Program-made: the position numbers and the translations under genes | Part shown: one piece after another, positions 56,396-64,000 of the stretch | How the letters are laid out: every line of letters begins with the position of its first letter | Numbering within the stretch: the first letter of the stretch is position 1 | The notes under the pieces: generated by a model | Told to the model about the DNA's origin: nothing | Database searches by the model: none | Seen by the model: only the letters and a program-made list of their open reading frames with translations | From: Larimichthys crocea | Taxonomy: Eukaryota > Chordata > Actinopteri > Sciaenidae | Direction of reading: 5' to 3' | Length of the DNA stretch: 64,000 nt | NCBI RefSeq assembly: GCF_000972845.2 | Contig: NC_040012.1 | Location: 10,285,927 to 10,349,926 of the forward strand

Positions 56396-59300
56396 CGCTC
56401 GCTGGCTGTAGCCTCATATTTACCATATAGACATAAGAGTCATGCAAATCTACTTATCTATCTGTCAGTATAAATTTCCCATTTTTTTATGCCACTTTAT
56501 GTCAAGTGTAATCAATTTCTCATACATCAAAAGCAGGACTTAAAAGCTTTTAGGCTAGATTTATGATGCACGCCTTTCAAACATGCACACCTGGTGCGAC
56601 ATGAAACATTTCATATAATGGACTTTATTCATAACCAGTCATTTTAATTATGCAGTGCTAGATGAAACGCTAATCGTCAAAACTCCATTTAAAACTTCCT
56701 GTCACGTTTATAATGGTCATATATTTTCGTGCATTAAAGGCTTTTTGGAGCGTTCATTTCCATGAATTAACATCTCTGTGGTTATACACTGTAGGAATAC
56801 TTGGTGTAGCTGCTTTGAATGAGTCTTTCAGATTCGACAGGCTTTCAGGTTGCAGCATGTTGAGAGTCACGGTGACCTTGAAAGACAAGTTGACTTTTAC
56901 TAGTTGAACAAGTTGAATGTCAGTTTTAACACTTCAAAAAGAAAAAAGAAAAAAGACTATCAAAAGATCTCAGACTAAATGTTTTCAAAAAACCTGAAAA
57001 CTAGTGACCCATCACACACGTCTGTGCACTCACAGCGTTATACCTTTTTCAAATGCTAATTACACATAGAGTACACATTCACAGAAATTTTGTTTTGGTT
57101 TTAATCACACCAAGCTATGTCACTCGGCCTTTTAACTGTGAACAGGGGAATTATGATGGGAGCATGAATATGACAAACAACTGTATTTAAAAAATATTTT
57201 GCAGATATCAATATGCTTCGTTAGTTATTTGACATATTTCATTTCTAAATTAATTAAACTCTGTGAACACTGTCAATCAGTAGAAGAAATATTTGTTTTG
57301 TTTTTTGTCTTCCAGTTAAATAATGAATTATTGTGATTTTCTCTTGGATTATTATTTAGTGCTTAATTAAACAGATATGGTAAATAATACATAACTTATC
57401 TATGTATAATAATATTTATAATAAAACCACCTCTAGTGTGTGCTCTATACTGTATTCTATCATTATTTTAAAGAAAACCTTAAATCCGTCTAACATATAT
57501 TGTCTTTATGTATTATTACTATGCCCATATATACATTATACTGTATTTTTTCCTCCTTTGTAGATGGATTAAATGCATGTTGTTATAGTGTCCTACTTAT
57601 GTATGCTAAAATCATATGATTCTGATTTATACTGAAGCTTTTCCCCGTATCTGCATTAGTTTTTCCTCTCAAGCATACATATCTTTTTCCCTGATTACTT
57701 GGCTGGAGAGTTGTGTTTTTTCTTTTTCTTGTACTGTACTGTATGTCGTCATCTAATTAGACGATGTACCCAGAATGAAGTAACTGATGTTTGTCTACTC
57801 GAAGAAGGTTGGGCAGGTCATAAAACAATGAGTTCTTTCATTTTGATTCCTGACATTGACAAAGAATACTTCATATCAATGAAATGTTCTGAAAACATAA
57901 ATAGATCAACAAACGACTGCACATTTGTTTCAGTATCTTCTACCAATAAAGCTGCTCTTCTTCCAGTCAGAGAAATAAAGCACAACTCAGTGGATTTAAT
58001 GTACTTTATCAGACTTCTTTGACTTCATGTTTTCCCTTTTAAACTTATGTTTAAACTTACGTAAAACAGCCTTGAGTTCAGTGGATTATTCTAATGTTAC
58101 TTAAATGTGACATCCATTAGCAGGAGTCTGTGGGCTTTACACACTCTACATACAGCCTTTATTGCCTTAATTGCATTGCCCAGTTTCACAGTGAAAGCTG
58201 CTGCAGTATCACACTACATAACTCTCCTCACAGCCTAAATGATCAAGTCTTTAAAAATCTTGTTTAGTTTAAGATCCATATTGGACCAATCAGGGTTACA
58301 GGCACTGAGCAGAGTCAAAACAGTGACTCAAGAAAGAAAGGTTTCCCTCCAAACATCCACACACACACACCCACAGACACATGCTACAGAATGAGTGTTC
58401 GTGCCCGGGTTATTGAAAAAAAAAAAAAAAAAACTTTCCACATGGACGGTTGGCTCTTCCAGTAACCGGATGGCACACTTCCCTCTTTTCCACAGAGTTA
58501 GAGAAATATAAAGAGGGTATCATAGGGGTGTAGACAATTTAAATAGGCACTTCTAATGCTACAGTGACAGTTGAAAAAACGATTCATTTGTCTCTTGCTC
58601 ACCTTCACTGACAGCCCTGTTATACAAAACGACAGTTGGGGTTGTGAAATTGGCAGCTATATCTCCAGATCTCATGTAGATTATTGCATACCGTTTTTTT
58701 GTGAACCATAGAGTTTAACTGCAATTCGACCTATGCAACAGTAGAACAGAGCAACATCTTGCTTTCTTGCAACATTACATGAGAGGACTACATGCTACTT
58801 TCATGTCCGTACAGTACATTTGCCTGGGATCTTACATTAACATATTTATGATATATCTTGTTTGTTTAATGTGAGCTGAGAGCTCTTCTTTCCAGTCTGT
58901 GCTAACGGACTGTAGCTTTATATACATGTACAGCATAGATATGAGAGTGGCACTGATCTCCTAATCTAACTCTACAAAGTGAAGGTGTATTCAGCAAAAT
59001 TAAAAAAAACTATCTTTTAAAAATGTAAATGCAGAGAGGCTTGCTTTGTGATTTGTGTATTTTAAAAAAATATGCAGTCAGTCAGAAAGTAAAAAATGTT
59101 TTTCAACAGCTAACAAATAATTCCCCACAGACTCAAAGAGGTTCAGACATGAATACAACTTGTCCTTGCTCACAAATAGTACTTATAGTACTTAATAGTA
59201 CTAATCCACTGCCACAGACTAAAATAACTGGTTGATTGCATCGAGCATGTATACATTCATGAATAAGCGTCCCTGAAGGTTGCTCAATGAAGAATTAGCA

Positions 59301-62300
59301 TTTTATCAGCAGCAGCAACATACTGGATGACACAATTTGGGCTCATATAGATATTTTTTTAGTTAAATATGTGGTTAAATTGGCCATAAATGAACTGCAG
59401 TGGGTAGATATTCACATACAGGTTATGGCCGCTTTTCTAAAAGGTTTTTGCTTTTTTCCCTGAAAGAAAACAACAAAACACAAAGCTAGTCTGTGCAACG
59501 AGCAATTTCTGCAGTAACAATATATGTCCCTGTCAGTACCAATGTTCCCACATCAAGCATATGTAGACGACAGGGCTGCAATCTGGGGCTCGGGTCTGCT
59601 GCATCTCTCCCCTGTTGCTTTATAATGAAGGCTGACTAGAGCAGAGATTAACTGCGATCTGTTTTACGTTAACCCCCAGCAGCTTCACGAGCTTCAGATG
59701 AAGATTAAATATTTTAACATGGGACTATAAGGTGGGTGGTTACTTGATTCGCCCAGTTTGTCAAGTTTGTTCGTGAAACATACACCCCAATTAGGTGGAA
59801 CTGAATGAATTGCCTTGAAAACTACACCGAATTATAGAAGAATTAATGGACATCTCCAGGAGGGAGAGCTTATTAGTCTGAAATGAATGAAAGTCTGTCC
59901 ATGGCTGGTGTAAGATGGTGGGAGCAGCAGATACTGAGACTAATCTCCGGCAGCTAATTTGCTGATATCAAGGTGGCGTGGAGTGGGATTAAAACGAGGA
60001 AGAAGCAAACAAAGCGAAATATGATGCTTAAATGCATAATGAGAGGCATTTTGCCACTTGTGACTTATAAACTCAACTTTTATATTCGCTCTCCACTCCT
60101 TAGCTCAACAAGACATGAAGCACGAGGCCCATAAATGCGCCTGCCAAAACACCACAGTGCACCGGTATCAGGATCACCAGGACCTCCCAGACACTGAGTA
60201 CCTGAACCGACATGAGTGATAATGTGGCACAAATACCCACAGGCCTGCATGTGTTTGCTGTATTTTTCAAACACATACAGAGAGACTTTGGTAATAGCTA
60301 GAACTGAACACGCTGCCATTTAAAAAAAATCTTCACACATTGAGATTGGTTGCAGGTGCTCAGTGCTGCCCATTGCCAAAAGGTTAATGGCGTGATCATT
60401 CAGGAATAATAAAAATAGTTGTTAAATTTGGTGAAACCATTTCAAATGTCTGTTATAGTCAGACAATGAACTGCTTACAGTCGATCAAAATCAAATACTT
60501 GCAGCCCACAACTTTGATAATGATTCAGACGTTTGCCTTTGTTTTATTTTCCAAGTAATAATGGTAAAACTGAAGCTTTGTTTACAACTCGTGTGACCAC
60601 ATGACTGCTTGTGTTTGCCCATTCCCACTAGAATTAGACCCAGTTCATGCAAATAAATGTTTTAAGTAGAAAAAAAAGTGCTTTATTACAACTTTAGTTG
60701 TATTTTCAAAGTTTTGCCATTCAACTTTTCACGTCTCCCAAATTAAAATAAATAGATTGACAAAGTGTTAGCAGCGAAATCAGATAAAATAAGAAGGAAG
60801 AAGGAAGGTAAGAAACAACAATAAAATACAGTAGAAAGCTGCATATAATACATGAAATTAAATTAAAAGTAAGATTATAATCTTTAACTATATTACGTAA
60901 ATGATCATACTGAGTAATACACATGCACATTAGATCACCAGATAATCTTATATGTTGCACAGTGATATGCCAGATTGTTCTTGGATATTAAAATCTTACT
61001 GAATGTACATTTTTGCACATGTATACTTTAGAGTTAGAGTTAGAGTTATGAAATAGACACGAATAGATACAAATCAGACTGAAAGGGGCAATGATAATAG
61101 AAAACAAGAATATTTTAAGTTATATATATATATATATATATATATACATTACATAACAGGTGTGTTGCCTCGATTGCAAATGGATGGAGTTTAGCCACTT
61201 CTATCTGGAGGCTGAATTGAATGTGACTGCACAGGAAAATGTGCATACGCCTACAACAAGTACGGTAAGGCAAAGTTGAACCAGGAGGTCAGTGTAAAGT
61301 CTGTGAGGGATGATTCAAAGAGGCAGTTTGGGGAATATTTCAAAGTTGTCTTTGTTTTCGCTTCCAAATGAGTTTGGCCAATCTGGAGGTTTGATAGTCT
61401 GACTTTCCAGTTTCCAGAACCCGGTAATTAACTTACTAGTATTATTATCATCATACAGTTGTGCCAATAAGAAGAGTAGCCAAAAGTACAACCAAAAGGC
61501 TCAAGTTGTAACAACCGCAATTGTTGTTTAGTGTAATGCATGAGATAAGGTTTGTTTGCTTTTTTCCCCACAGGCTAGACATCTTCTTTGAACCTTACTT
61601 TGAAATGAAACTCTCCCTAACACTGGGCTGAAATTCAATATTTAATTTGGTTCGTCAGTGCTGAACCTTACATTTGAACTTCTTTTTCTTTTTTAAAGGG
61701 TGGATGCACATGGCTGAGGTATTTAGCCGTTGATGAACCCTCCTCCCTCTCACATAAAAAAAAAAAAAATGCATCCTGGTTTTTCACTTTCTCCTTCACC
61801 ACCAACTAAAAAATGGCTGGACGGCAACTTTGGCACATAATTAAGTCAAGAAATTTTGTAGTGGTTTGCATTCAGGCTTCCCTTAATCCTCGGGTTTAAC
61901 TTCATTTCTGTTTCAAGACGTATTCATCCATCTGCACTCTCTTGATCCCGAGTCCAAACCACAGCGATGACTCACGGGTAAATGAGCTGAAAGAGCTGGG
62001 GGAGGGAGGGGGGGGACAGAAAGCGGACAGATTAAGTCTCAGGGAACGGTTTGTGGCGGGGAATCAGAGAGACGTAGTTTGAATAAGATGGCTTGTGGGT
62101 GCTGGAGGCCTATCAGGCGGGGCAGTTGCCTGGAATAACAAACAGAGACTGTCAGGATGATGAACATAGATGGTGGTCCCTACCGTAAAGACTTTTATAG
62201 TAGATCCTCTAAAGAAGAGGGGAGAGAAGATTAATTTTATTTTTATTCTGGAAAGGTTTTGGGAAGGCATCCAGCGTGAGTCCAGAGGATAGTAAAATAT

Positions 62301-64000
62301 TGTCGGATAAATACAGTGAACCATATGAGACACTGCTTTCATTCACATTTATCGGGACAGTTTGTTTTTATACTTCTCTTACTGAACTGAGCTGAATACA
62401 AAACATTATATTCAAGGTTAGCCTTCATTTTAAACTTAAAGAGGCATTTTAATTCTTTATCTTTTTATTTATTGTCAACAAATTCCATAAAAAGTCCGAA
62501 GATAACAATGAATTATCTCAATAACATTGTCTGTGTAGTCAAACCTTAATATAACTGTTTCCTTTGTTACGTAGACCTCCATTGTTGTCCCTCAACTATT
62601 AAAATCATCAGTTAGGCATTGTGTTTTATTTTAGGTTTAAATCCTGTACACTGTCCCGCTGCTGTAAATAGTCCCAAACAAATGCGCTATGTACTCCTGT
62701 CGGAGTAACATTTGCTAAACACTACAGTGCCCAGCTGTTGCAGTAGATGACTGAGATGTTGTTAATGATGAAACTATATACTTACCCTGTTTTTTTTAAA
62801 AAAGATTTACACGCTTTTCAGTAAAGGAACATGGATTGAGAGCAGACAGGCCGGGGAAACAGACAGATGCATATTTTTCTACCAAGTGCTTATTAATCCA
62901 CAGCTGAAAACAGTCTCCAGGAAATGCACTATTCACTATGTCTGACTAACATCTGATAAAAGCTGCAGTGCCCAGCTGTTTGTTCAGGAAACGAGCTATG
63001 TTTTTCTTCTTTGTTAAGGGAAATGTTTAAAAAAAACAACAAGTTGACTCTGGTCTGAGGGCCTCGGCCTCAAAAAATGTCAAGACCGAGGCACTGTTGG
63101 TTTATTTTCGTGTCCTGCGATGCACAATGAGGCGAATATAAAATGAAGGCAGCCTCATTCTTCAATTTAAAAACAAAAGGACATGCTGACCAATAGTCAT
63201 GATGAATCTTATGACTTTAAATTGGCACTGAAGCTCCCAGTATTGTTACTGTTTCAGAATAAAAGAATAATCGCTCTTTTATTTAAACAGCATTTTTCAA
63301 AAAGTGAATGTGGTATTCATCCAAATCATGACTAATACCGACAACAATCTTGTGACAAAAGCAGTAAAGCAGTAAATGAATACAAGCCAGAATGAGCGCC
63401 GCAAAAACATTTTTGCTTTTCAACAGGTTTTTTGTTTCTCTGTGTTTTACAACTCAGCGAATCTTTCAAATAACCACAGAACGGTCTGAAATCGATTGCA
63501 CATTTTCAGCATTTTTTTATTTATTTGTAAGACGAAAACAAAACAAGTTCAGAAATACACACTTTACAAGTATCACAATGAAATCACTTAAAGGGAGCAC
63601 ATAGTAGCTGAGATGTTTTTGACTACCAATGTTCAAGCATCCCCAGATGGTTGTAGTTGAACACCCGGCTGTCTGCCAGTCCACTTCACCAGAGGCACTA
63701 CCATCCAGAGGAGAATACTCCCTGTTGGTGCCTGTCCAAGTGTGGAAAGAAAAAAGAAAACACTTCTGTTCTGTTTCTGAGATAAACACCAGTCAAACTT
63801 GGAGGGAGGGGTGATGAAGGCGAGATGACTTTAAGCAAAGAAAACTAGATTTGTATCCACTTACTGAACTGTTATTCTCATTTGATTGAGTGCTCTTTCT
63901 TTTTTAGCAATCTATCACCCATCACGATGCATCATTTCTGGCATGCACACGGCGTGGCAGACTGTGCTGTGAAACAGACAATTTTACCTGTGTAATAAAA
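56396..64000. other. gene-free stretch to the right edge
   Basis: Contains a poly(A) run (about 58417-58434), (TA)n at 61120-61146, a triple TTAGAG at about 61029-61047, and poly(A) near 61758. The segment 59640-60260 has balanced base composition and no repeats, as conserved non-coding DNA often does. No exon is supported. Confidence 0.4.
61120..61146. repeat. (TA)n microsatellite
   Basis: About 13 TA units without interruption. Confidence 0.93.

Noticed and set aside
57699..58022. 107-codon plus-strand ORF
   Set aside because: No domain, no splice context, AT-driven composition; likely chance.
60080..60319. 79-codon minus-strand ORF
   Set aside because: No recognisable motif; the region is better explained as non-coding, possibly conserved DNA.
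1..64000. CRISPR arrays, operons, tRNA or rRNA genes
   Set aside because: No regularly spaced repeats with spacers, no cloverleaf or ribosomal RNA signatures; the window is vertebrate nuclear DNA.

Overview
This window is nuclear DNA from a ray-finned fish, most likely a percomorph teleost. The evidence is a vertebrate exon-intron gene with GT-AG splice sites, AT-rich non-coding DNA with many (GT)n, (TA)n and (ATT)n microsatellites, and repeat families I recognise as typical of teleosts. These include hAT, piggyBac-like and Tigger-like elements, a gypsy-type solo LTR, and L1 and L2 fragments. No prokaryotic features, RNA genes or CRISPR arrays are visible. Two protein-coding genes are clear.

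Region 1 (1-10.3 kb) is a transposon-rich island around one large intronless gene (4366-7887, +, 1173 codons). It encodes two HIPK-family kinase domains in tandem. The first has lost its catalytic residues and the second keeps them, an arrangement like that of JAK kinases but on a HIPK scaffold. The tail has Ala/Pro-rich repeats, three copies of a basic amphipathic segment and a terminal Cys-Cys-Cys. The 230 bp upstream holds two RFX-type X-boxes, two perfect CREs and an AP-1 site. A hAT element with an 8-bp target duplication abuts this promoter. A solo LTR with a 5-bp duplication lies downstream, and a partial duplication of the gene's own 3' end follows the stop codon. This gene is the most unusual object in the window.

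Region 2 (10.3-22.8 kb) has no gene I can support. It holds degenerate repeats, including one copy of a repeat family whose second copy lies 11 kb away in opposite orientation.

Region 3 (22.9-36.5 kb) is a complete kisspeptin receptor gene (kiss1r/gpr54, the form usually called kiss2r in percomorphs). It has five coding exons with clean splice junctions and consistent phases. They encode a 377-residue class A GPCR with N-glycosylation sites, the C118-C198 disulfide pair, DRC (the DRY equivalent), CWGP and NPIVY. A candidate TATA box lies 1 kb upstream and a poly(A) signal 0.86 kb downstream of the stop. Several snap-back hairpins occur in introns I and II and just past the poly(A) signal.

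Region 4 (36.5-64 kb) looks like a gene desert or the introns of a large gene outside the window. It holds LINE tails, an L1 reverse transcriptase fragment with a YADD motif, a second piggyBac-like MITE, microsatellites, two weak candidate exons and one stretch that may be conserved non-coding DNA. The two genes share no visible functional link. One is a probable neuroendocrine receptor (reproductive axis) and the other a lineage-specific kinase whose promoter motifs suggest cAMP/RFX control, possibly in germ cells.
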